Shown piece after piece: positions 49,064 to 57,493 of a DNA stretch of 64,000 nt. The stretch comes from JACQFV01 sp964593585 (GTDB taxonomy: Bacteria; Zixibacteria; MSB-5A5; WJJR01). A program made the translations under genes and the position numbers. The stretch's first letter is position 1; the number at the start of each line of letters is the position of its first letter. The DNA is taken from NCBI GenBank assembly GCA_964593585.1, contig CAZQIZ010000003.1, positions 124,001 to 188,000 on the forward strand, in the 5' to 3' direction. Below the pieces are notes generated by a model. That model was not told the origin of the DNA, made no database searches, and saw only the letters and a list, made by a program, of their open reading frames with translations.

Positions 49064-51282
49064 GTGGTCGTGGCCGGTTCGTCAGTGGTGGTCGGCAGCC
49101 CCGGGATACGCACCGGGCAGGTGATTGTAAAGGCGGTCCCCTCTCCGACACGGCTTTCGACATCGATGCGGCCGCCGTGCGCCTGGATGATCTTGTAGAC
49201 GATCGACAAGCCCAGGCCGGTCCCGACCCCGACGCCCTTGGTCGTGAACCCCGGATCAAAGATACGGGACAAATTCTCTTCCGCAATCCCCACCCCGCTA
49301 TCGGCGATGCGCACTTCGAAGTGCTGGTCCAGCGCCCGGGTGCGGATGGTGATCGTCCCCTCCCGCGGGATGGCATGGATGGCATTCACGATCAGGTTCA
49401 TGAAGACCTGGTTCATTTGGTTCGGGTAGCAAGTGATCGGCGGCAGTTGCCCGTAGTCGCGCACGATCTTGATGCGATTCTTGTACTCGTGGTAGACCAG
49501 AGTCAGGGTCGATTCGAGCCCCTCGTGGAGATCGACCGTCTTGAGTTCGGCCTCGTCGAGGCGGGCGAAATTGCGCAACGAGCGGACGATCCCGACGATC
49601 CGGTCGGTGGCGGTGCGGGTGGTGGTGTTGGACTCATCGAGAATGTGCAACGCCCGCAGAAAACGGCCGCTCTTGGACGAGGAGACAAAGGCGCTGGCCT
49701 CGCCCAGACTGTCCTTGACCACATTGAGGGCGCGCCGCGAGACATCGGCGTTGGCGTGGATGGAGCCCAGCGGTGTGTTGATCTCGTGCGCCACCCCCGC
49801 CACCAACGCGCCGAGCGCCGCCATCTTCTCCGACTGCACCAGTTGCGCCTGGGCATCGCGCAACTCGCGGTTGGCCTGCTCAAGTTCCGCCGCGTAGGCA
49901 TGGATCCGTTCCTCGGCGCGGATACGCTCGGTCACATCGACCAGCCAGACGTAGATCTGCCGGCTTTCGGCCAGCGGACGGTAGGTCACCGAGAACACAT
50001 GGTCCCGCAGCTCCAGACGCCCGTCGACCACGGTGGTGTTGGTGTCGATCAATCGGCGCACCATTGCGCGAAAATCGGACGGCAGGAAATCGGTGATGTG
50101 CAGCTCCGGGTGCCCCATCTCCCCCGGGTAACGGCGCGCCGCCGGATTCATGTAGAGGAGGTTGCCGTCCCGGTCGAAGCGCAGCACCGGGAAGGGGTTG
50201 GTCTCCGGCAACTGCGCCAGCCGCCGGATCTCCTCCTCCATGCGCACCTTTTCGGTGATGTCGCGCACCGCGCCCATGGTGTAGATGACATTCTCGTTGC
50301 GATGAATGGTCATGTCGCAGATGCGCGGTCCGCTGCGGCGCGCGTCGATGATCTTCAGCGTGTAGTGGTTCGGCGCCGGCTCCCCGCGCAGACGCGCCAT
50401 ATGGATATCGACAATCCGCTGACGGTCGTCGGGATGAATCACGGCGGTGAAGTGCGTGCGCCGCAGCTGCTCGGCAGTCAAACCCACCATCTCCTGCAGC
50501 ACGCTGTTGGTCATGATGAACCCGCCCTCGATATCGGAATACAGAAAGATGCCGTCGGCGGAGTTCTCGAAGAGCGCTCGGTACTTTTGCTCCGATTCGG
50601 TGATCTGGGCGCGCAGGTCTTGTTCCTGCTTGCGGCCGCGGAAGAGCTCGTAGCGGCTGCGGTAGATGAGCGCGCTCACCCCGCAGCAGGCCAGCGTCAC
50701 GATCAACATGAAGACCGGGAAATCCGGAAAAATCGCGGCGGGATTGTTGCCGTGTGCCTGCGGCGCGAGCAGCACGACCAGCATGTACCCCAGCGTCATG
50801 GCCGTGCCCAGAAGCGCGGTGTGCCAGGCCCGGTAGGGCAGCATGCCGACGCAGATCAGCATCGCTACCGCCTGGATGCCGTAACCCGACGGGTGATGCT
50901 CGCCCAGGACCAGCCAGTCCAACCCGAAGATGCTGGAGACCAGTACCACAATGGCGGCCATGAGCAGACGGCCGTGGCGGGCGCCGAACGGCCAGAACGA
51001 TGCCGCCAGCATGATGCACGACCCAAGAACCGCCACAAGCGGTATCCAGACCGCGAACGTGTCGGGCAGGCTGTCCAGACCCCACTGGAATCTCAGCGAT
51101 GGCCGCACCAGCATCTGCGCGCCGATCGCCAGCACCGGGGCCACACCCGTCAGCGCAAAGGCCGCCCGCAGCCCACGGCGGGTGGTGCGCTCGATCTCGG
51201 CGCGAAACTCCGGATCACGCTCCGCTCCCGACGGCGTGATCAGCCCCAGCGATGAGATGAATCGGCGAAACACGGACATCAT
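49060..51282 (-). CDS. Membrane PAS-domain sensor histidine kinase
   Basis: 740 residues. About six membrane helices lie in the first 210 residues (LRAAFALTGVAPVLAIGAQM, then AVWIPLVAVLGSCIMLAASF). Two PAS domains follow (KYRALFENSADGIFLYSDIE, then NPFPVLRFDRDGNLLYMNPA). The kinase core has ALGALVAGVAHEINTPLGSI with the phosphorylated His, MNQVFMNLIVNAIHAI (N-box), ADSGVGIAEENLSRIFDPGF and GTGLGLSIVYKIIQAHGG. The ATG at 51282 is one of several start codons in a row. It overlaps the PP2C regulator gene by four bases, so the pair is a two-component system. Confidence 0.9.
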   Translation of the reverse strand: MMSVFRRFISSLGLITPSGAERDPEFRAEIERTTRRGLRAAFALTGVAPVLAIGAQMLVRPSLRFQWGLDSLPDTFAVWIPLVAVLGSCIMLAASFWPFGARHGRLLMAAIVVLVSSIFGLDWLVLGEHHPSGYGIQAVAMLICVGMLPYRAWHTALLGTAMTLGYMLVVLLAPQAHGNNPAAIFPDFPVFMLIVTLACCGVSALIYRSRYELFRGRKQEQDLRAQITESEQKYRALFENSADGIFLYSDIEGGFIMTNSVLQEMVGLTAEQLRRTHFTAVIHPDDRQRIVDIHMARLRGEPAPNHYTLKIIDARRSGPRICDMTIHRNENVIYTMGAVRDITEKVRMEEEIRRLAQLPETNPFPVLRFDRDGNLLYMNPAARRYPGEMGHPELHITDFLPSDFRAMVRRLIDTNTTVVDGRLELRDHVFSVTYRPLAESRQIYVWLVDVTERIRAEERIHAYAAELEQANRELRDAQAQLVQSEKMAALGALVAGVAHEINTPLGSIHANADVSRRALNVVKDSLGEASAFVSSSKSGRFLRALHILDESNTTTRTATDRIVGIVRSLRNFARLDEAELKTVDLHEGLESTLTLVYHEYKNRIKIVRDYGQLPPITCYPNQMNQVFMNLIVNAIHAIPREGTITIRTRALDQHFEVRIADSGVGIAEENLSRIFDPGFTTKGVGVGTGLGLSIVYKIIQAHGGRIDVESRVGEGTAFTITCPVRIPGLPTTTDEPATTT

Positions 51283-51294
51283 CACCACGGCCCG

Positions 51295-51720
51295 TCAGGC
51301 CACCCGTTCGGCGAGCACGCCGCGGATCCGGCGCACCAACGTGCGGAACAGCGTCTGGATAATCTCGGTGTGATCGGCCAGCAAGTCGTAGAAATCATCC
51401 TGCGCGATCCGCAGCGCGTGGGTGTTGTCCAGCGCGCGCGCGGCATAGACATGGGGCTCACCGTCCAAAAGTGCCCAAATGCCCAGGTCTTCGCCAACGC
51501 CGACGGTCAACGCCGCCGCGCCGCCGCGCCGCAGTTCCACCGACCCCGCCAGGATCAGGTAGCAGGCCTCCGGCACGCCCCCCTCCTCGAAGAGGATGTC
51601 GCCCGGGCGGAATTCCGCCTCCTCGGCGATCGCGGCCAGATGCGCCAGACCGTCGGTGGGGATCTCGGCGAAGATCGGACTCTTCTGTAGGGCCAGCACG
51701 CGTTCGATGGTGGTCAGCAT
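51295..51720 (-). CDS. Cyclic nucleotide-binding domain protein
   Basis: 141 residues: MLTTIERVLALQKSPIFAEI, then a cNMP-binding beta-roll (FRPGDILFEEGGVPEACYLI, LILAGSVELRRGG) and a terminal helix. The phosphate-binding cassette is altered (GEDLGIWALLDGEP in place of GExxGExALLxxxPR), so nucleotide binding is uncertain. There is no DNA-binding helix-turn-helix, so it is not a Crp-type regulator. It starts 13 bases after the transporter gene and ends 12 bases before the kinase gene. In related NTT transporters this domain can be fused to the transporter-HEAT protein; here it is separate. Confidence 0.83.
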   Translation of the reverse strand: MLTTIERVLALQKSPIFAEIPTDGLAHLAAIAEEAEFRPGDILFEEGGVPEACYLILAGSVELRRGGAAALTVGVGEDLGIWALLDGEPHVYAARALDNTHALRIAQDDFYDLLADHTEIIQTLFRTLVRRIRGVLAERVA

Positions 51721-51733
51721 GTCGTCATCCGGG

Positions 51734-54502
51734 TCAGGCGCGGGCATTGAGACGCGCGCGCAGGGCATCGACGGTTTCGCGCGCGATTGGTTTACGGTCG
51801 CCGTCGGCGACCTCGGGATCATTCATGATGTTGTAAAGTGTCGATTGCTTGGCCGACCAGACCGTGAACACCGCCACCGCCGCCAGCCAATCGTCGCGGT
51901 AGCGCGCCTGATGCCGCAGCAACTCGGGCCAGGCGTGCGCGGCCTGCCCCTGCTCGCGCAGGCGACGCCGCACCTGATCGAGCGCCGGCTTCTCCTCGAC
52001 CAATCCGAGCACCCATTTCTTCGTGCGGCCCTCCAGCAGATTGTCGAGGTATTCGATGGCGTTGGCGCGCACCCGCGCATTCGGCGACTGCAACGCCCGT
52101 GAGGCCGCATACAATTCCGCCGGCGGGTGCTGCATGGCCAAAAGCCGGAAGATGCGATCCACTGTCTTGGCCGACTTTTCCCGCAGCGCGTTGCACAGAA
52201 GCCGTGTCTCCTCCGACGATCGCACGACCATGAGCCATTCCTGATAACGATAGGCCCGGCCCACTTCCTCCTCCAAACGGCGCATGATCGCCGGTGTGGA
52301 GGGCACGATATGGGGATGGCGCGCCCGCAGACGCCCCAGCGAGCGCAGGCAGATGAATCGGAATCCGTCATCGGGATGATCCAGACGGTCCAGCAAGGCC
52401 TCGGCGGCGCGGGGCGAGGGAATCTGCGCCAGCACCCGGGGCAACTGGTCGCGCAACCGGCGCTCGGTGGACGGCGACGTCATGGCGGCGACCAGCGCGT
52501 CGACAGCCGTCTCGCCGTAGGCAGCGATCGCCTCGCGCGCCGCCGCGCGCGTCGCACGATCCGACAAAAGCGGGATCAACAGGTCCAGCAGGCTCGGCGA
52601 CGCCAGCCGTCCCGCCGCCTGGATTGCCTCCCGCCGGATCACCGGATCCTGGCTGGCCAGGAAACGAATGACATACTCGTCGGCCAGCGGACCCGGCGGA
52701 ATATCGCGCAACAGCGAAGCGATCAGCCGCTGGGTGGTCACGCAATCCTGTCCCGCGCCCGAATCGACCAGGAACTGCTCCAGCGTGGCGCTGTCAATGT
52801 CGGTCTGCGCCAGCGCCCCGCCCCAGCGCAGCATGCAGAAGACCGCCGCCAACCGCACGCAGGCGCGGTCGTCGGCCATGAAGGGTCCCAGCTTGAGCGG
52901 GTCGATGCGCTCCGGACCGCAGATCAATCGAAGTACCCGCGCGCCGACCTCGATGTCCGGCGATCCCACCAGATCGGCGACCCGCGCGGCGACGCCGGGA
53001 TCGTTCTGCTCGGCCAGTCGATCCAGCGCGGCGCAGGCGACCGCAGGATCGCTGTCGTGCGCGCGCTCCACCAACGGGTCCACCAGCGCCTTCGCCTGAA
53101 TCCCCTCCACCAGCGTCAGCGTGTGACGGACCGCCGCGCCGCGATCGCTGCGCAGCGATTCGGCCAGCGCCGCGACCGCCACCGGATCGGCGGGATTGAT
53201 CTGCAGCGAGTCTTCGTCGACCCGCCGTTTCAGAAGCGAATCGCGGAACGCCGCGGTGTACTCGCGGCGCACGACGACGGACATAATAATCCATGACAGC
53301 GCCAGCCCCATCATCAGCCAGGAGAGCGAGGTGTAATGCAGCCCCAGGACCGACGTGAACAGCAGCACGATCAGCGCGGCGACCCCCTTGGAGAAGCGGT
53401 CGGTGAACACGTCGATAAAGGTCTTCGTGCGATTCTTCACCGCGATCGGCACCGGCAGGTACAGCAGCTCCAGGGCGGCCTTGTGCGTGGTGTAGCGGAA
53501 GGAACCGTCGGCGATCTTGACCAGCAAGCCGGTGGAGAGCATCGGCGCCAGGACGAACAGGCCCGATCCAAGGAAGGTCGCCAGCGGCAGAATCAGCATG
53601 GTCGCCGCGACACCGAAGCGTCTGAGCAAACGTCCGGTGAACAGGAACTGCGTGACAAACGCCGCCCAGCCCAGATAGGTGAAGAACTTTCCGAAGAAGG
53701 CGGTCTTCTCGTCCTTCGTCGGGATGTTTTCCTCCACCACAAACGAGAACTGGTTGTCAACCACCGTGGAGATGACGATGCTGACGGCGATGATCCCCAT
53801 GATCAACTTGAGGTAACGCGACTCCCAGATGAGCCGGAAACTGCCGGCGGTCTTTTCGGCGCGCGCGGTCTTGTAGCGCTTGCTGCGCGCCGCCTCGAGG
53901 ATGGTCTCGCGCCGCGCCCGCCAGATCAGCCAGGTCAGCGCCGCGCACACCACAAGCAGCCCGCAGCACAGAAGCATCAGGTTCTCGGCGCCGACAATTG
54001 GCGCGGTGTACTGCGTGATGTAGCCGCCGACTATCCCGCCGGCGGTGGCGCCGACGCCGAGAATGGCGAAGATGCGCTTGGCCTGGCGCGGGTCGTAGAG
54101 GTAGTTCGCAAACGCCCAGAACTGCGCGGTCGAAAGGATGCCGTACACCGCGACCCACACATAAAGCACGTAGGTCAACGGCTCCCAATCCAGCGACAGG
54201 AGGGCGCGGAAAATCAGCAGATTGGCAATGACGGCAAACTGCGTGGCGATGACCGCGCGGTGAATGAGCGTGTTGCGCGACATTCGCTGGTACAACGTCG
54301 CCACCAGCCCCGAGATGGCGGCGATCATCATGTAAACGTAGGGCAGGGATGCCGCCCCGAAGTTCTGCAGAAACAGCGCCTGGCGCACCGACTTGACGAT
54401 CGTCAGCACGGTGATGACAATCAGGATCGAGACGAACATCGCCAGCGTGACGGCGCGTTCCCCTTCCCGAATGTCGACCAGTTGTCTTAGCCAGCGGGTC
54501 AT
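51734..54502 (-). CDS. NTT-type (ADP/ATP translocase-like) transporter fused to HEAT repeats
   Basis: 922 residues. The N-terminal 420 residues have about 11-12 membrane helices of the Npt/NTT major-facilitator type: GILSTAQFWAFANYLYDPRQ, then AKRIFAILGVGATAGGIVGG, and later KNRTKTFIDVFTDRFSKGVA. From about 480 to 850 the protein is a run of HEAT repeats (GAAVRHTLTLVEGIQAKALV, QDPVIRREAIQAAGRLASPS). NTT proteins exchange ATP, ADP or other nucleotides in obligate intracellular bacteria, but HEAT-fused forms occur in free-living bacteria with unproven substrates. It is the first gene of a seven-gene minus-strand run. Upstream in-frame residues lack membrane character, so the ATG at 54502 was chosen. 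Confidence 0.85.
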   Translation of the reverse strand: MTRWLRQLVDIREGERAVTLAMFVSILIVITVLTIVKSVRQALFLQNFGAASLPYVYMMIAAISGLVATLYQRMSRNTLIHRAVIATQFAVIANLLIFRALLSLDWEPLTYVLYVWVAVYGILSTAQFWAFANYLYDPRQAKRIFAILGVGATAGGIVGGYITQYTAPIVGAENLMLLCCGLLVVCAALTWLIWRARRETILEAARSKRYKTARAEKTAGSFRLIWESRYLKLIMGIIAVSIVISTVVDNQFSFVVEENIPTKDEKTAFFGKFFTYLGWAAFVTQFLFTGRLLRRFGVAATMLILPLATFLGSGLFVLAPMLSTGLLVKIADGSFRYTTHKAALELLYLPVPIAVKNRTKTFIDVFTDRFSKGVAALIVLLFTSVLGLHYTSLSWLMMGLALSWIIMSVVVRREYTAAFRDSLLKRRVDEDSLQINPADPVAVAALAESLRSDRGAAVRHTLTLVEGIQAKALVDPLVERAHDSDPAVACAALDRLAEQNDPGVAARVADLVGSPDIEVGARVLRLICGPERIDPLKLGPFMADDRACVRLAAVFCMLRWGGALAQTDIDSATLEQFLVDSGAGQDCVTTQRLIASLLRDIPPGPLADEYVIRFLASQDPVIRREAIQAAGRLASPSLLDLLIPLLSDRATRAAAREAIAAYGETAVDALVAAMTSPSTERRLRDQLPRVLAQIPSPRAAEALLDRLDHPDDGFRFICLRSLGRLRARHPHIVPSTPAIMRRLEEEVGRAYRYQEWLMVVRSSEETRLLCNALREKSAKTVDRIFRLLAMQHPPAELYAASRALQSPNARVRANAIEYLDNLLEGRTKKWVLGLVEEKPALDQVRRRLREQGQAAHAWPELLRHQARYRDDWLAAVAVFTVWSAKQSTLYNIMNDPEVADGDRKPIARETVDALRARLNARA

Positions 54503-54627
54503 TCGTGACGTCGTCGGTCGGCCGGGCGTCCGTGCGCCGGCCCGTGTTCCACAGGATACAGCAAAGTTAGGGCACGGTTCCCCCGGATACAAGTGGCGCG
54601 CGCGTCCGGGACACAATTCATTACCCC

Positions 54628-55509
54628 ATGTCCCGATTTGGCGCTTTCACCGGCCGCGCGTGCCCGCCACGGGCGCCACGGGTCCTGCGCTGGCTGTTGC
54701 CGCTGGCGCTTGTTTTCACACAGGCCGCGCCATCCGTGCACGCCAGCGACGGCCCGATTCGCTCATTGTCCGACGGCGAGAAGGCGGGTATCTGGGTCGG
54801 GTCACTCGGACTCAGCATCGGCGCGCAATTAGTCCCGGCGAAGCAGTCCGATCCCGCGCGTTACCGTGGCTACCGGGCCAACGCCCTGGATCGCTGGTGG
54901 CGGTCACGCACCCATGGAACCGAAGGGTATCAATCAAATTTCCTCGACAACGCCCGGGGATCGCTGGCCGCGCCGGTGGGCGGGGCGTTGCTCATGGCCG
55001 CCATCGACATCGATCGACGCGAGTTTTCACGCGATCTCCCGTTTTTCATCGCCGGCGCGATGGCCACCGGCGCGGTCACCGATCTGGCCAAACGGGTCGT
55101 CGACCGTCCGCGCCCCTATTGCCAGGATGGAGGCGTCTTGCCGCCGGGCCATACACCCACCGACGGTTATCACACGGAGTCGTTCTTCTCCGGGCATTCC
55201 TCGCAGGCGTTTTATGCGGCGTCGTTCGTGAACAACCGACTGCGACGTCACATGCGGCAGGAATGGCGTCGCGAGGAGTATCGCTCCTGGCGCTGGACCG
55301 CGCCGTTTCTGACCTATGGATGGGCGACGGTCGTCGGATGGAGCCGGATGCATGCCGACAAGCATCATTTCACCGACGTCTGCACCGGGGCGCTGGTCGG
55401 CTATGCGCTGGGCGAGCTGTTTTACCGGCTCTGCTATGAGCCGGCACAGACCGCGGCGCCATGGAACGGAGAGGCCGCGGAGTTGTTCAAGTTGAGGTGG
55501 GCGTTTTAA
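54628..55509 (+). CDS. PAP2-superfamily phosphatase
   Basis: 293 residues. A signal sequence (LRWLLPLALVFTQAAPSVHA) is followed by the three phosphatase motifs: KRVVDRPRP (KxxxxxxRP), SFFSGHSS (usual PSGH, here FSGH) and SRMHADKHHFTDV (SRxxxxxHxxxD). It would hydrolyse phosphate from lipids such as undecaprenyl pyrophosphate or phosphatidic acid on the periplasmic side. It is divergent from the NTT gene and separated from it by 125 bases. Confidence 0.85.
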   Translation: MSRFGAFTGRACPPRAPRVLRWLLPLALVFTQAAPSVHASDGPIRSLSDGEKAGIWVGSLGLSIGAQLVPAKQSDPARYRGYRANALDRWWRSRTHGTEGYQSNFLDNARGSLAAPVGGALLMAAIDIDRREFSRDLPFFIAGAMATGAVTDLAKRVVDRPRPYCQDGGVLPPGHTPTDGYHTESFFSGHSSQAFYAASFVNNRLRRHMRQEWRREEYRSWRWTAPFLTYGWATVVGWSRMHADKHHFTDVCTGALVGYALGELFYRLCYEPAQTAAPWNGEAAELFKLRWAF

Positions 55510-55525
55510 CCGTCGGCAAAACCCT

Positions 55526-56689
55526 GTGACCACAAAGATGTCTCCAGCCGCGTTCGCTTTCGGAGTTGTCCTCCTGGCGCTGGGAGTGTCAGCGCCGGCG
55601 ATCGCCGAGATCCCATCGGTGCGCCTCGTGCCCGCACTGCCACACATCCAGTTTGAGCGCCCCCTCTGTCTGGCAGCGCCCGATGATGGCACCGGTCGGC
55701 TGTTTGTGGTCGAACAGGGTGGGAAGATCCATGTCGTCACCAATGACACCGCCGCCAGCCGCAGCCAGATATTCCTCGATCTCGGCGCCAAGGTGCGCAC
55801 GATGCACAACGAGGAGGGGTTGCTCGCCATGGCCCTACATCCGCAATTTGCGCGCAATGGCCAGTTCTTCGTGTACTACTCCGCCTCCGATCCGCGGCGG
55901 ACGGTGCTGTCGCGATATAAGGTTTCCGCCGCCGATGCCAATCGCGCCGACCCAACAATGGAAACCGTTCTCCTCGAGGTCGCGCAACCGTACGGCAACC
56001 ACAACGGCGGCATGATCCTCTTCGGCCCGGAGGGATACTTGTATCTCAGTCTCGGTGATGGCGGCTCGGCCGGCGATCCACATGGCAACGCTCAGAATCT
56101 GGGCACGCTGCTGGGGAAAATCATTCGCATTGATATCAATCGCCGCGACAGCGGTCTGGCTTACTCCATCCCCGCCGACAATCCCTTCGTTAACAGCGCG
56201 GGAGTGCATCCGGAGATCTGGGCGTATGGGTTGCGCAATGTCTGGCGCATGAGTTTCGACCGTGCCAATGGCATGCTGTGGGCCGGCGACGTCGGACAGA
56301 ACAAGTGGGAGGAAATCGACATCATCGAGCGCGGCGGCAACTATGGCTGGAACCTCCGCGAAGGCTTCCATCCTTTTGCTCGCTCTGAATCTGCCGAAGT
56401 GTTGCTCGACCCCGTCTATGAGTATGGCCGCGACGATGGCGCGTCGGTCACCGGCGGCTATGTCTATCGCGGCCGCCGTTTCCCGGAACTTGCGGGTATC
56501 TACATCTTCGCCGATTACGTCACCGGCACCATTTGGGGACTGCGCTTCGATGAGGAGGGCGTCTCCGAACACGCTGTCATGCTCAAACAACCCAACAACA
56601 TCTCCACCTTCGGCGAGACCGCCGACGGCGAACTGCTGGTAGCCTGCTTCGATGGCCATCTCTATCGGCTCGTGCCAGCCGAACGGTGA
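55526..56689 (+). CDS. Glucose/sorbosone dehydrogenase-family beta-propeller protein
   Basis: 387 residues with a signal peptide (FAFGVVLLALGVSAPAIA). The six-bladed propeller is recognised by LFVVEQGGKIHVV, NHNGGMILFGPEGYLYLSLG, EIWAYGLRNVWRMSFD and GGNYGWNLREGFHPF, all typical of soluble PQQ-dependent aldose/sorbosone dehydrogenases and their non-enzymatic relatives (HHIP-like). The His and Arg residues used in the PQQ site are present in the NHNGG and GLRN segments. Real substrate and PQQ use are unknown. GTG at 55526 and ATG at 55538 are both possible starts with no clear ribosome binding site. It follows the phosphatase gene after 16 bases. Confidence 0.85.
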   Translation: MTTKMSPAAFAFGVVLLALGVSAPAIAEIPSVRLVPALPHIQFERPLCLAAPDDGTGRLFVVEQGGKIHVVTNDTAASRSQIFLDLGAKVRTMHNEEGLLAMALHPQFARNGQFFVYYSASDPRRTVLSRYKVSAADANRADPTMETVLLEVAQPYGNHNGGMILFGPEGYLYLSLGDGGSAGDPHGNAQNLGTLLGKIIRIDINRRDSGLAYSIPADNPFVNSAGVHPEIWAYGLRNVWRMSFDRANGMLWAGDVGQNKWEEIDIIERGGNYGWNLREGFHPFARSESAEVLLDPVYEYGRDDGASVTGGYVYRGRRFPELAGIYIFADYVTGTIWGLRFDEEGVSEHAVMLKQPNNISTFGETADGELLVACFDGHLYRLVPAER

Positions 56690-56814
56690 TGCGGGCCTGT
56701 GGCATCTCGCCTTGTAAGTTCTTGGTAAGCAAGATAATACTACTCCGGAAATAAGGCGTCCCGACAGACGCACGGCGGCTGAGGATTTCTCCCTTCCCGC
56801 CGATATCTGTACTG

Positions 56815-57477
56815 ATGCGTAATCTGTTGGGCATATTGCTGTTAGTCGGTGCTTGCACCTCGGGCGCGTTTCCGAGACCCTCCGCCGCCGCCACATTGTG
56901 TGGCCTCGTGCACGGGGTGACACCCGCGCGCAAGGCGCCCGCGCGCTATGTGATACGGGGGCAGAGCGGCTCCGACGCCAACTCGGATGCGGCGGCGGCG
57001 ACCGTCGCGGTCGCGTTGGACCCGCTGGATAGCCCCGACCCACCCCAAGTGCCCGACACACCGCTGGTAATGGCGCAACAAAACACGACATTTGTCCCCA
57101 ACCTGTTGATCGTGCCAATCGGCGGTACTGTCACCTTCCCGAATCGTGACGCCTTTTTCCACAATGTCTTTTCCTACTCGACGCCCCGTTCGTTCGACTT
57201 GGGACGCTACCCGCGGGGCGAGACGCGCACGGTTCAGTTCACGCAGCCAGGGATTGTGCGAATCTTCTGTGAAATTCACGCCTCGATGTTCGCCACGATT
57301 CTCGTGGCGCCGTCTTCCCAATACCGCGAAGTGGTGCCGGGTGAGGAGTTTTGTTTTCCGAACTTGGCCGCAGGACGGTACCGGGTGATCGCCGTTGACG
57401 CCGCCGGACGCCATGCGCGCGCCGAGGTGGAGTTGCGCACCGATGAGCACCGCAATCTCACGCTGACGCTGGAGTAA
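56815..57477 (+). CDS. Cupredoxin-like periplasmic protein
   Basis: 220 residues. A signal peptide (MRNLLGILLLVGACTSGAFP) may end in a lipobox-like cysteine. A cupredoxin domain (about 85-170) includes FVPNLLIVPIGGTVTFPNRD, then AFFHNVFSYS (His ligand) and RIFCEIHASMFATILV. The last provides Cys, His and Met at C, C+3 and C+6 as in a type 1 copper site. A C-terminal beta domain (VVPGEEFCFPNLAAGRYRVI) follows. Similar proteins are annotated as methylamine utilisation proteins without proof. The gene starts a three-gene operon with a histidine kinase and an outer-membrane protein. A GATAAT at 56733-56738 could be part of its promoter, without a good -35. Confidence 0.82.
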   Translation: MRNLLGILLLVGACTSGAFPRPSAAATLCGLVHGVTPARKAPARYVIRGQSGSDANSDAAAATVAVALDPLDSPDPPQVPDTPLVMAQQNTTFVPNLLIVPIGGTVTFPNRDAFFHNVFSYSTPRSFDLGRYPRGETRTVQFTQPGIVRIFCEIHASMFATILVAPSSQYREVVPGEEFCFPNLAAGRYRVIAVDAAGRHARAEVELRTDEHRNLTLTLE

Positions 57478-57493
57478 CGGGACCGGATCGATC

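Noticed and set aside
46048..51255. Long plus-strand open frames (about 690 codons each, 46048-48144 and 49177-51255) opposite the Omp85-like and signalling genes
   Set aside because: They are shadows of well-recognised minus-strand genes in GC-rich DNA, with compositions typical of antisense reading.
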